From assembly GCA_000209515.2 (NCBI GenBank), contig AEVK01000052.1, forward strand, positions 1 through 32,994: DNA of 32,994 bases. Reading direction: 5' to 3'. Below the pieces are notes generated by a model. It saw nothing but the letters and a program-made list of their open reading frames with translations. It had not been told where the DNA came from and did not search any database. A program made the position numbers and the translations under genes. This DNA comes from a gamma proteobacterium IMCC1989 (GTDB taxonomy: Bacteria > Pseudomonadota > Gammaproteobacteria > Pseudomonadales > Cellvibrionaceae). This document shows positions 25,012 through 32,994 of the stretch, piece by piece. The stretch's first letter is position 1, and every line of letters begins with the position of its first letter.

Positions 25012-27009
25012 AGTAATGTTAATATCAGACGAGCTGTAGAAAATATTCGTTCCGGAACTAATGCGTATACTCCTTTAGTGGAAGTTATTGTGAATGCTAT
25101 ACAGGCTATCGAAGTAATAGAGCGCCAAGACGGGTTAATTCAAATCGTTGTTGATCGAGAAGGTCAAGTTGACTTGGAAGATTCCGTATCAGGAGTTTCC
25201 GGATTCACTGTTTTAGATAATGGTATTGGATTTACCGATGAAAATCGAGATTCGTTTGATACGCTTTACTCAGCCCATAAAATTTCAGAGGGAGGTAAAG
25301 GTTTTGGGCGATTTACCTGCTTGAAATACTTTGAGAAAATTACTGTTGAAAGCAATTTCCTCAAAAGAAAAAACTACTTCAAGCGCCGTTTTAAGATGGG
25401 CACCGATAATGAAATTATTATTGGAGAGGAGGTTCAGGAGAGCGAAGAAAAGACAACCGGGTCTATTGTTAGGTTAGTAGAACTTAGAAAAAACTTCCCA
25501 GATAAAAAACTTCTTACACTTGCTCGAGTACTTGTTGAGCGGCTATTACCTTATTTCTTTGACGATGCTAGGACGCCGCCACAAATAGTGTTAATGGAAA
25601 GAAATGAATCCGATAGGGTCGTACTAAATGACTACTTTAAGGATCAGGGGGCGATGCAAATTCAGGAGCTTAGTTCATCTAGTGGCGAATTTACATTTAA
25701 CTCTACGGAAGGAGAAAAATTATTCAAAGCACGCGTATTTAAATTTTACTCTCCAAGAACGCAAGTAAGCAAAGTTAGCTTGGTTGCTCACAGAAGAGAG
25801 GTAACTAGCGCCTCTATTCACAAATATATCCCAGAGTTTGTAGAAGAATTTTATGACAAGGACCTGAATGGCGAAGAAAAAAAATCAAAAAACTTCATAA
25901 TAAAAGTATATGTCTTCAGTGAATACTTGGACGAAAATGTGTCTCTCGAGAGGGGCGGGTTCGAGTTTCAAAAAGACGTAGATGCAATTTATGGCATTGC
26001 ACAAGGCCAAATCGAAGAAAAAGCGGCGGAATATGCTAAAAAATCTGTTAGTCACGACGTGGAAGTACGAGTCGAAAAGAAATATAAAAGAGTTGCCGAT
26101 TACATAAAGGAAAAGGCTCCTTGGCATACTGGCGTTATGGAGGGTATTGATTTAAATGACATGCCTTACCAAGCAAATGATAGCCAAATTGAAAGCAAGC
26201 TTCAGTCAATAAAGTATGAGAAAGAAAATTTTGTAAGAAATGAAGTGAAAAAATTACTGGAAAATCCTGAACCAAATGAATTAAAAGAAAAAGCTGCTGA
26301 TATTGTGAGAAGAATATCTGGGTCTAGTAAAAACGATCTTGCACATTACGTGGCCTTGAGGCGTAGCGTAATAGATTTATTTGAAAAAAGCCTTGAACTA
26401 GACGACGGCGGGAATTATTCGTCAGAAGGGGTTGTTCATGACATTATATTTCCACGGAGGGGGGATTCAGATAAAACCCAGTTTAACGAGCACAACCTGT
26501 GGCTGATAGATGAGAGGTTAAACTTCACCGAGTACGTCTCGTCAGATCAAGCGCTTAAAGGCGTATCCGACCGGCCTGATTTACTTGCGTATGACAAGAG
26601 GGTTGTATTTCGTGGAGAAAACGAGGCAAGTAACCCAGTTACCATATTTGAATTTAAGAAACCTCAAAGAGATGATTTTGTAAACCCTTCATCCAATGAA
26701 GATCCCGTTCAGCAGATTATTAGATATGTTAGAAGACTACGATCAGGTGATTTCAAAACACCCGAAGGGCGTGAGATATTGATTTCGGATAACACTCCAT
26801 TTTACGGTTTTGTTGTCTGTGATTTGGCGAAGAAAGTGAAGTCATGGTTAGAAGAAGAGAAGGATTTCAAGCCTATGCCAGATCGATTGGGGTACTTTAA
26901 ATGGCATGAAAACCTGAATTTATATATAGAAGTTATTGGATGGGATAAAGTATTAAAGGATGCAACCATGAGGAATCGTATATTTTTTCACAAGCTTGGT
27001 ATTGAATAA
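25009..27009 (+). CDS. GHKL ATPase fused to a PD-(D/E)XK nuclease-like domain
   Basis: 666 residues, no recognised name. The N-terminus is a GHKL (Hsp90/MutL/histidine-kinase) ATP-binding domain: an N-box with Glu25 and Asn29 (LVEVIVNAIQAIE), DNGIGF at 70-75 and the lid motif GGKGFGRF at 95-102. A middle region (about 155-330) with VAHRREVTS fits an S5-like transducer. A charged helical stretch (about 330-465) follows. The C-terminus has RPDLLAYD (Asp524), IFEFKKPQ (Glu548, Lys550) and QQIIRYVRRLRSG (Gln568/569, Tyr573), which is the D-ExK-QxxxY layout of PD-(D/E)XK nucleases. No methylase or helicase partner is adjacent. Arg codons AGA/AGG look more frequent than in neighbouring core genes, hinting at transfer (not counted). 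A MORC/MutL-like defence protein is a reasonable guess; function unproven. Confidence 0.85.
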   Translation: MSNVNIRRAVENIRSGTNAYTPLVEVIVNAIQAIEVIERQDGLIQIVVDREGQVDLEDSVSGVSGFTVLDNGIGFTDENRDSFDTLYSAHKISEGGKGFGRFTCLKYFEKITVESNFLKRKNYFKRRFKMGTDNEIIIGEEVQESEEKTTGSIVRLVELRKNFPDKKLLTLARVLVERLLPYFFDDARTPPQIVLMERNESDRVVLNDYFKDQGAMQIQELSSSSGEFTFNSTEGEKLFKARVFKFYSPRTQVSKVSLVAHRREVTSASIHKYIPEFVEEFYDKDLNGEEKKSKNFIIKVYVFSEYLDENVSLERGGFEFQKDVDAIYGIAQGQIEEKAAEYAKKSVSHDVEVRVEKKYKRVADYIKEKAPWHTGVMEGIDLNDMPYQANDSQIESKLQSIKYEKENFVRNEVKKLLENPEPNELKEKAADIVRRISGSSKNDLAHYVALRRSVIDLFEKSLELDDGGNYSSEGVVHDIIFPRRGDSDKTQFNEHNLWLIDERLNFTEYVSSDQALKGVSDRPDLLAYDKRVVFRGENEASNPVTIFEFKKPQRDDFVNPSSNEDPVQQIIRYVRRLRSGDFKTPEGREILISDNTPFYGFVVCDLAKKVKSWLEEEKDFKPMPDRLGYFKWHENLNLYIEVIGWDKVLKDATMRNRIFFHKLGIE

Positions 27010-27190
27010 ATTAATAAACACCAAAAGAGTCAGTCTCAATTGAAATGCAATAACATCCGCTTGTATCCGAATTCCAATGTTTTATCGAAGTGCTTTGTTT
27101 TGTTAACTGCTATAGTTAGATAGTGAGCGGTGTGTAATTACGTATGTGTTGTTTACATCATATACCCATAAATGAATTTTTGAGAGCGAT

Positions 27191-27595
27191 ATGAAGACAA
27201 TCAATACCATTTTAGTTGTTGACGATAGTGCTGGTGATCAATTTCTCTCGCAGGCGGAGATAGAAGATTGGGATGAGGGCGTAAAACTGTTATCCGCTTA
27301 TGATGGTAATGAAGCCTTAGCACTTCTCCAGCAAGCAGATTCACCGCCGGATCTAGTGCTTCTTGATATTAATATGCCATCAATGAATGGACTTGAGTTT
27401 CTTGCTGAATACGAAAAAAATAATCAAGTATCGCTGCCTCCCGTGGTCGTCATGCTGACGTCATCAGATCAAGATCGGGATAAAGAGCAAGCGGGTATTT
27501 ATAAATGTGTTAAAGAATATATGGTTAAACCGCTAACGCAGGAAAAAATTAATGCGCTAGCGGCGGCATATCCTCAGTGGATTAAGACTGAGTGA
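27191..27595 (+). CDS. stand-alone response-regulator receiver protein
   Basis: 134 residues forming a single CheY-like receiver domain. The acidic pair is Asp11/Asp12 (VVDDS), the phosphoacceptor Asp59 (LLDINMP), the switch Thr90 (VMLTSSD) and the invariant Lys113 (MVKPL). No output domain follows, so it should work by binding a partner or relaying phosphate. GAGAG before the ATG can serve as ribosome-binding site. It converges on the HPt-HD-GYP gene with only 13 bp between stops. That partner carries a histidine phosphotransfer domain, so the two may exchange phosphate (inference). No histidine kinase is in the window. Confidence 0.95.
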   Translation: MKTINTILVVDDSAGDQFLSQAEIEDWDEGVKLLSAYDGNEALALLQQADSPPDLVLLDINMPSMNGLEFLAEYEKNNQVSLPPVVVMLTSSDQDRDKEQAGIYKCVKEYMVKPLTQEKINALAAAYPQWIKTE

Positions 27596-27608
27596 TAAAA
27601 TGTTTTTA

Positions 27609-28745
27609 TTAGATATTACCACTTCTCACTTCATTTTTAATTAGCTGATTAAATAGTTCAACCCAATATTCGTTGAATTGTGTGCCGGTGCAGGCGTTGA
27701 TTTCTGATATGGCACGAAGCACAGAACGTCGGTGAGTTCGGTCACTACGTAAATTGGTCATGGCATAAAAGGCATCCAATATTGCGACAATTTTTGCGCC
27801 TTCACATAGTTCGTCCGAGCTTAACTTATTAGGGTAACCCGTACCATTCTCCTTTTCATGGTGTTGAGCAACGATAGTGGCTGCTTCTGACCACATGGGC
27901 ATTCGACTAATAAATTGATGCCCCCAAGTGACGTGTTGTTGGAGGTTAGAAAATTCATCCGTATCCAGTTTGGCTTCTTTGTTGACGAGTTCATACGGCA
28001 AAAATGCCATGCCAATGTCATGTAAATAAATAGCCGCTAGGAGTTGTACGGCATCTATCTTTTTCTCTGTTGATAGATGACATAGATTCATCGCAAGATA
28101 TACTTGTTTGTCGGTGCGGCCGTGCCAAAAGTTATTTTGTCTGTCTACTTGTAATGCAAGTTCGCGAAAGTAATCAAGATCCTTATATTGTTCATCACTG
28201 TTGTCGCCAATGCACTGAATGTAATGGCGGTGTTCGGCTAAATTAGCACCAGTAAGGTTGGTATGATTTTCTGTCGCCATATCGGCGTTATCTAAATCCG
28301 GGTATAGCTCTCGATGAAATACGTCTGTTTTAGTATTAGCTTCTTCGCTGGATGTAGAATTTGAAAGGTCTATAAAGCGAGCGGCAAAGGCGGTTTCATC
28401 GACTGTATCGAAGGGTTTATCGAATAGATAAAAGTGATGTAAATCACGCAGATGATCAGTGCTAACAAGCAGTAAATCACACATTTTTTCTGTGGGTAAA
28501 AAATTCCCTCTACGCATGGCCTCAATGGTTTCTTCTAAGGCATGGGTGAAATCGACCAGCGGTTGTATCATCGCCATCGCTGCATTGCCTTTGACGGTAT
28601 GCATGGAGCGAAAAATAGCGTTAATTAAGTCGGCATCGTCGGGTGTTTGTCCTAGTCGATTAAGCGCGTGCTGTAGTTCATCGTAATGCGTATCAAAGCT
28701 GCTGATAATATCATCAGCAATTTCGGGGTCTATAGCCAAAGTCAT
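27609..28745 (-). CDS. HPt-HD-GYP fusion, putative cyclic-di-GMP phosphodiesterase
   Basis: 378 residues. The N-terminal HPt domain (about 1-110) has the phosphorylatable His49 in HTVKGNAAM. A linker rich in Asp/Asn/Thr follows (about 120-185). The C-terminal HD-GYP domain has His242/Asp243 (LHDIG), His275, HHEKENGTGYP at 295-305, and ILDAFYAMTNLRSDR at 322-336. Differences from the usual consensus: HDIGK is HDIGM, and the second Asp of DxxDA is Tyr, so catalytic competence is uncertain. HD-GYP proteins more often carry a receiver domain, so an HPt input is unusual; here the receiver is a separate gene facing it. An in-frame stop shortly upstream leaves ATG 28745 as the only sensible start, with GGAG very close to it. 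Confidence 0.9.
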   Translation of the reverse strand: MTLAIDPEIADDIISSFDTHYDELQHALNRLGQTPDDADLINAIFRSMHTVKGNAAMAMIQPLVDFTHALEETIEAMRRGNFLPTEKMCDLLLVSTDHLRDLHHFYLFDKPFDTVDETAFAARFIDLSNSTSSEEANTKTDVFHRELYPDLDNADMATENHTNLTGANLAEHRHYIQCIGDNSDEQYKDLDYFRELALQVDRQNNFWHGRTDKQVYLAMNLCHLSTEKKIDAVQLLAAIYLHDIGMAFLPYELVNKEAKLDTDEFSNLQQHVTWGHQFISRMPMWSEAATIVAQHHEKENGTGYPNKLSSDELCEGAKIVAILDAFYAMTNLRSDRTHRRSVLRAISEINACTGTQFNEYWVELFNQLIKNEVRSGNI

Positions 28746-28835
28746 ACTCCAAAACGGTCGTAGTTCTCTTTAGTCTAGAACATAAATGACACTTTTTGAT
28801 TGATAGCGCAATTTTCTTATAGTTATTAAATGTAA

Positions 28836-28886
28836 ATTGTTTTAAATATCTTTTAAAACAATGTCTTGCGGTTTATGTTTAAACCG
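28836..28886. repeat. two adjacent AT-rich inverted repeats
   Basis: ATTGTTTTAA at 28836-28845 pairs with TTAAAACAAT at 28853-28862. CGGTTTA at 28869-28875 then pairs with TAAACCG at 28880-28886. Neither is followed by a T run in the direction of a gene, so they look like protein-binding sites or leader structures rather than terminators. Confidence 0.5.
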
Positions 28887-29109
28887 AAAAGTAAAGGGTT
28901 TGTAGTGGCTTCCTTCATGGGGTTCATCCTGTAGTGAGGTGCTTATCGCCTCCATTCTATACCGCGAAGTAATCAATGATTAAAAAACAACCTTTAATTC
29001 GAAGCTTTAGTTTGAAGATTAGGTACTGCCTGTTCTAAAGTCCCAAGTAGGTGCTATTTTAGGCAATGGCTAACTCGCGTGCCTATCAATTTATTTATAA
29101 GTAAATATA

Positions 29110-29146
29110 CCCCTGTAAATGAGACGTAATAAATAGGGGAGTCTCA
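29110..29146 (+). promoter_or_regulatory. possible pseudoknot in the dnaE leader
   Basis: Two helices interleave: CCCCT (29110-29114) with AGGGG (29135-29139), and TGAGAC (29120-29125) with GTCTCA (29141-29146). The order left1-left2-right1-right2 is that of an H-type pseudoknot. It ends 61 bp before the dnaE ATG. The helices are short, so chance is possible. Confidence 0.3.
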
Positions 29147-29191
29147 TGTCAATCTTGGTTACAATACCGAGTCTATTCTAGTCCATAATAA

Positions 29192-29208
29192 TTGATGCCT
29201 TTGTTTTA
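29192..29208 (+). repeat. 17-bp repeat, copy 2 (at the dnaE start)
   Basis: TTGATGCCTTTGTTTTA is identical to 9012-9028; its last A is the first base of the dnaE ATG. It takes the place where a Shine-Dalgarno sequence would be expected, and none is seen. Confidence 0.7.
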
Positions 29209-32200
29209 TGTCTGATCCTACTACCAATACGAATCCCTTTGTTCATTTGCGCCTACATACCGAGTTTTCTTTAGTTGATGGTACGGTGCGTATCAAGCCT
29301 TTGGTCGCAAAGGTAGCCGAAATGGGGATGCCGGCGGTAGCGGTGAGCGATGTCTGTAATTTTTATGGCCTGATCAAGTTTTATACCGCTGCCCAAAACG
29401 CGGGCGTTAAACCGATTATTGGTGCCGACTTTTGGATGCGTACTAGTGGCGATAAAGAGAATTCAGACAAGCCTACATTGATATCTTTGTATGCGATGAA
29501 CCATGTAGGTTATCGCAATATTATTCTATTGATTTCAAGAGCGTTCCAAGAAGGGCAGTACCATGGTGACCCTTATATTTTGCGCGAATGGATAAGTGAA
29601 TGTAGTGAGGGAGTGATAGCGCTTTCAGGTGGCCGACAAGGCGATATTGGTGTGGCGTTGCTATCTGATCATAGAGATGAGGCAATGGCTTATCTCGAAG
29701 GCTGGAAAGCGGACTTTCCTGATCGTTTTTATCTTGAATTACAGCGCACAGGGCGAGAAAACGAAGAAGACTATTTACATGCCGCAGTGGCCTTAGCGAG
29801 TGAGCAGCAAATACCTGTAGTCGCGACTAACGATGTACGCTTTTTAGTCGGTAGTGATTTCGAGGCTCACGAGTCTCGTGTGTGTATTGGCGAAGGCCGC
29901 ACATTAGATGATCCTCGCCGTGAGCATCGTTATAGTGATCAGCAATACCTACGCACACCAGAAGAAATGGCTGAGCTGTTTAGCGATATTCCTCAAGCAT
30001 TAGCGAATACCGTTGAAATCGCTAAACGCTGCACTGTCGATATCGAATTGGGTAATTACTACCTGCCTGATTTTCCCATCCCAGATAATTTCAGAAAAGA
30101 TCCTTTCTTTGAAGCTCATTACCCTTATGCCACTTTAGAAGGTTTTGCCCAACAGGCAATGGAAGAAAAGTGGGAAGAGAAAAAAGAAACGCCTGAATAT
30201 TTGGCAATGGTAGAAACCAATGTCTTCTTCCAAAAGGTGTCTTATGAAGGCCTATTTGAGCGCCTAGAAACAATTTTAGATAAAGAAGATAACGACTACA
30301 AAGACAAAAAGCAGCCGTACTTGGATCGCTTACGTTTTGAACTCGATATTATTATGCAAATGGGGTTCCCCGGTTATTTCTTAATCGTAATGGACTTTAT
30401 TCAGTGGGCGAAAGATCAAGACATTCCTGTAGGGCCAGGGCGGGGTTCTGGTGCGGGCTCTTTAGTGGCTTATGCGCAGAAAATTACCGATCTTGACCCG
30501 CTGGAATATGATTTACTTTTCGAACGATTCCTAAACCCTGAGCGGGTGTCCATGCCCGATTTCGATATCGACTTCTGCATGGATAATCGAGATCAGGTCA
30601 TTAAATACGTTTCCGATACCTACGGTAAAGACGCGGTTTCGCAGATTATTACTTTTGGTACCATGGCGGCAAAAGCCGTGGTGCGCGATGTGGCGCGAGT
30701 GCAGGGCAAGTCTTATGGCTTAGCCGATAAGTTATCCAAAATGATTCCTATGGATGTGGGTATCACGCTACAAAAAGCCTTTGATCAAGAAGAGCCATTG
30801 CGCGAGTTTTTAGATGGTGACGAAGAAGCTCAAGAAATTTGGGAAATGTCACTTAAGCTCGAAGGCATTACCCGTAACGTAGGAAAGCATGCGGGAGGCG
30901 TGGTGATCGCGCCTACTAAGCTGACTGACTTTTCGCCGTTGTTTTGTGATGAAACCGGTAAAGGTTTGGTTACTCAGTACGATAAAAATGATGTGGAATC
31001 GGCAGGCTTAGTGAAGTTCGATTTCTTGGGTTTGCGCACACTGACTATTATTGATTGGGCAGTGAAAATGATTAACGCTACCCGCAAAAAAGCGGCGGGT
31101 GCTAATAGCCATCAAGTGCTGGATATCGCCTTTATTCCTCTGGACGATCCCGCTACTTACCGAATGCTAAAAACGGCAGAAACCACGGCGGTGTTCCAGC
31201 TGGAATCCCGGGGTATGAAAGATCTGATCAAACGATTGCAGCCCGATGATATTGAAGACCTCACCGCACTGGTGGCGCTCTTTCGTCCGGGGCCGTTGCA
31301 GTCGGGTATGGTAGATGACTTTATTAACCGTAAGCATGGTCGCGCCGAAGTGGCTTACCCTGATGCCAAGTATCAACATGATAAGCTCAAGCCGATTCTA
31401 GGGCCAACTTATGGTGTTATTGTTTACCAAGAGCAGGTCATGCAAATTGCCCAAGAGCTGGCTGGCTACACTCTAGGTGGCGCGGATATGTTGCGTCGTG
31501 CGATGGGTAAGAAAAAACCGGAAGAAATGGCCAAGCAGCGTGCGGTATTTGAGGGCGGCGCAAAAGATCAGGGGATTGACCCCACGCTGGCGATTAAGAT
31601 TTTTGATTTGGTGGAAAAGTTTGCTGGCTACGGCTTTAACAAATCTCACTCTGCCGCTTATGCAGTCGTGTCTTACCAAACCGCATGGTTAAAAACTCAT
31701 TATCCTGCGCAGTTTATGGCGGCAACCATGTCGTCGGACATGGATAAAACCGAAAAAGTAGTCATTTTCGTCGAAGAATGTCGTTCGATGAAGCTCAATT
31801 TGTTGCCACCAGATGTGAATCAAGGTGATTTTCAGTTCACGGTCGATATTGATAACAATATTATTTACGGCTTGGGTGCGATTAAAGGCTTGGGTGAAGG
31901 CCCGGTAGAAAACATTATTGAAGCACGTAAAAGTGGCCCGTTTAAAAACTTGTTTGATTTTTGCTCACGGGTGGATGCGCGTAAAGTGAATAAGCGTGCT
32001 TTAGACGCCCTAGTGCGCAGCGGTTCTTTTGATACGATTGGCCCTGATGGTGACAACCCTGAACGTGATTTAGATATGACTCGCGCCATATTATTAGCGG
32101 CCTTACCTGAAGCAGTAAAAACTGCTGATCAAGCATTAGCGAATCAAAATGCAGGCATGGTTGATTTGTTTGGTGATAGCTTATTAGGGCAGGGTGACGA

Positions 32201-32933
32201 AAACGAAGACCCTTACGAAAGTTTTTACCGCACTCGCCGCTGGACAATGAAAGAACGGCTTAACGGTGAGAACGACACGATTGGTTTGTATTTAACGGGG
32301 CATCCCATCGATGAATACGAAGACGAAGTAAAGCATTTGGTGTCATCCCGTATTTCTCGCATTGTCGCTGACAGAAAAACGATCAAAATTGCCGGTTTAG
32401 TGGTAGCGATGCGCGTCATGAAAACCAAGCGTGGTGACACCATGGGTTTTATCACCTTAGACGATAGAACCGCTCGAATGGAAGTTGCCGTATTCGCAGA
32501 CACCTATGAAGAATATCGCGATAAGCTAGTGAAAGATGCTTTGCTAATTGTCGAAGGCCAAGTAAGTAACGACGATTACAGTGGTGGTTTAAAAATGCGC
32601 GCCACTAAAGTCACGCCACTAGAGCAGGCAAGACAGGAAAAGTTACGCTCAATCCAACTAGATTGGCAGAGCCGACATTTAGAAAATGATTGCACGCGCA
32701 AACTACTGTCTATTTTGGATGCTTACCGTATCAATGATAATAATGGCATTTCGCCTGAAACAGTCGAAAATAGCAAAGAGGGTTGTGTAGTCGTCATCAA
32801 CTACCAGCGCGCCGATGCCAGCGCGCAAATACAGTTAGACGATGCTTGGCGAGTAAAGCCCGTTGATGAACTAATGTTGAAACTACGCCATGAATATGGG
32901 AATAAGAGCTTAACGTTGGGATATGATCACTGA
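29208..32933 (+). CDS. dnaE: DNA polymerase III alpha subunit
   Basis: Replicative polymerase catalytic subunit, 1241 residues. The N-terminal PHP domain starts FVHLRLHTEFSLVDGTVRI. The polymerase core has GPGRGSGAGSLVAYA and the catalytic PDFDIDFC, followed by FGTMAAKAVVRDVARVQGKSYGLADKLSKMIP, KHAGGVVIAPTKLTDF and YGFNKSHSAAYAVVSYQT (each paraphrased from the fingers and palm). The C-terminal OB fold includes TKRGDTMGFITLDDRTARMEV. The core closely resembles Pseudomonas-type DnaE. The protein is ~80 residues longer than E. coli DnaE (1160), about half of this from an extra segment at roughly residues 289-370 between PHP and palm. No clear Shine-Dalgarno sequence precedes the ATG. The 3' flank (61 bases) shows no gene. 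Confidence 0.98.
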   Translation: MSDPTTNTNPFVHLRLHTEFSLVDGTVRIKPLVAKVAEMGMPAVAVSDVCNFYGLIKFYTAAQNAGVKPIIGADFWMRTSGDKENSDKPTLISLYAMNHVGYRNIILLISRAFQEGQYHGDPYILREWISECSEGVIALSGGRQGDIGVALLSDHRDEAMAYLEGWKADFPDRFYLELQRTGRENEEDYLHAAVALASEQQIPVVATNDVRFLVGSDFEAHESRVCIGEGRTLDDPRREHRYSDQQYLRTPEEMAELFSDIPQALANTVEIAKRCTVDIELGNYYLPDFPIPDNFRKDPFFEAHYPYATLEGFAQQAMEEKWEEKKETPEYLAMVETNVFFQKVSYEGLFERLETILDKEDNDYKDKKQPYLDRLRFELDIIMQMGFPGYFLIVMDFIQWAKDQDIPVGPGRGSGAGSLVAYAQKITDLDPLEYDLLFERFLNPERVSMPDFDIDFCMDNRDQVIKYVSDTYGKDAVSQIITFGTMAAKAVVRDVARVQGKSYGLADKLSKMIPMDVGITLQKAFDQEEPLREFLDGDEEAQEIWEMSLKLEGITRNVGKHAGGVVIAPTKLTDFSPLFCDETGKGLVTQYDKNDVESAGLVKFDFLGLRTLTIIDWAVKMINATRKKAAGANSHQVLDIAFIPLDDPATYRMLKTAETTAVFQLESRGMKDLIKRLQPDDIEDLTALVALFRPGPLQSGMVDDFINRKHGRAEVAYPDAKYQHDKLKPILGPTYGVIVYQEQVMQIAQELAGYTLGGADMLRRAMGKKKPEEMAKQRAVFEGGAKDQGIDPTLAIKIFDLVEKFAGYGFNKSHSAAYAVVSYQTAWLKTHYPAQFMAATMSSDMDKTEKVVIFVEECRSMKLNLLPPDVNQGDFQFTVDIDNNIIYGLGAIKGLGEGPVENIIEARKSGPFKNLFDFCSRVDARKVNKRALDALVRSGSFDTIGPDGDNPERDLDMTRAILLAALPEAVKTADQALANQNAGMVDLFGDSLLGQGDENEDPYESFYRTRRWTMKERLNGENDTIGLYLTGHPIDEYEDEVKHLVSSRISRIVADRKTIKIAGLVVAMRVMKTKRGDTMGFITLDDRTARMEVAVFADTYEEYRDKLVKDALLIVEGQVSNDDYSGGLKMRATKVTPLEQARQEKLRSIQLDWQSRHLENDCTRKLLSILDAYRINDNNGISPETVENSKEGCVVVINYQRADASAQIQLDDAWRVKPVDELMLKLRHEYGNKSLTLGYDH

Positions 32934-32994
32934 TTGTAGCACCCGAATTATCTCGTTATGACGGGCTTGCTCCCATAACTGTCCGGAATAAAAG

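Larger units (their letters stand above)
28746..29207. other. 462-bp divergent gap with several inverted repeats
   Basis: Lies between the HPt-HD-GYP gene (left) and dnaE (right). It contains no supported gene. It holds a 10-bp inverted repeat (28836-28862), a 7-bp hairpin (28869-28886), a 6-bp hairpin GAGGTG/CGCCTC (28936-28952) and an interleaved pair of inverted repeats near dnaE (29110-29146). No consensus promoter could be fixed for either gene. Confidence 0.5.

Noticed and set aside
28875-28934. 19-codon frame MFKPKSKG... in the gap before dnaE
   Set aside because: No ribosome-binding site, very short, and overlaps a hairpin.
31477-31692. Plus-strand alternative frame inside dnaE
   Set aside because: Arg/Trp-rich out-of-frame reading of the conserved polymerase core; dnaE itself is intact across it.
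1-32994. CRISPR array, tRNA, rRNA, IS element or prophage genes
   Set aside because: No regularly spaced repeats, tRNA-like cloverleaf, transposase, integrase or phage structural gene was recognised anywhere in the window.

Overview
This window looks like chromosomal DNA of a free-living gammaproteobacterium, probably a marine member of the Pseudomonadales/Cellvibrionales side. The bamB-der-xseA-guaB-guaA core order and a Pseudomonas-like DnaE support this. Base composition is moderately AT-rich. The species cannot be named from sequence alone. No rRNA, tRNA, CRISPR array, IS element or integrase was recognised.

Layout. Bases 1-2800 hold the 3' end of bamB (outer-membrane assembly), the GTPase gene der (ribosome biogenesis), a small two-helix membrane protein whose ribosome-binding site is tandemly duplicated, and a small secreted four-cysteine protein on the minus strand. 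Bases 2800-7630 hold xseA (minus) diverging from guaB, then guaA; guaB and guaA are each followed by terminators. Bases 7700-9680 hold a JmjC-type ribosomal oxygenase (RoxA/YcfD family) and an exported methionine sulfoxide reductase A. Bases 9710-12470 (minus) hold lemA followed by a membrane M48 metallopeptidase with a long C-terminal extension. Bases 12860-15500 hold a large secreted PKD/Ig-like protein with a His/Trp-rich N-terminus and a strong terminator.

Bases 15600-24190 are dominated by polyamine synthesis: speA (arginine to agmatine), a carboxy(nor)spermidine dehydrogenase, nspC (carboxy(nor)spermidine decarboxylase) and, beyond an exported beta-propeller gene and an XRE-type regulator, speB (agmatine to putrescine). 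Together they encode arginine > agmatine > putrescine > carboxyspermidine > spermidine without S-adenosylmethionine decarboxylase. nadA (NAD synthesis) lies just upstream of speA. A DUF924 protein follows speB.

Bases 25000-27010 carry a solitary protein that is the best candidate for an undescribed system: an N-terminal GHKL (Hsp90/MutL/MORC-like) ATPase joined to a C-terminal PD-(D/E)XK nuclease-like domain. Bases 27190-28750 hold a stand-alone receiver-domain response regulator facing an unusual HPt-HD-GYP fusion. The window ends with dnaE, the replicative polymerase alpha subunit, longer than usual because of an extra segment between the PHP and palm regions, and preceded by a long structured leader.
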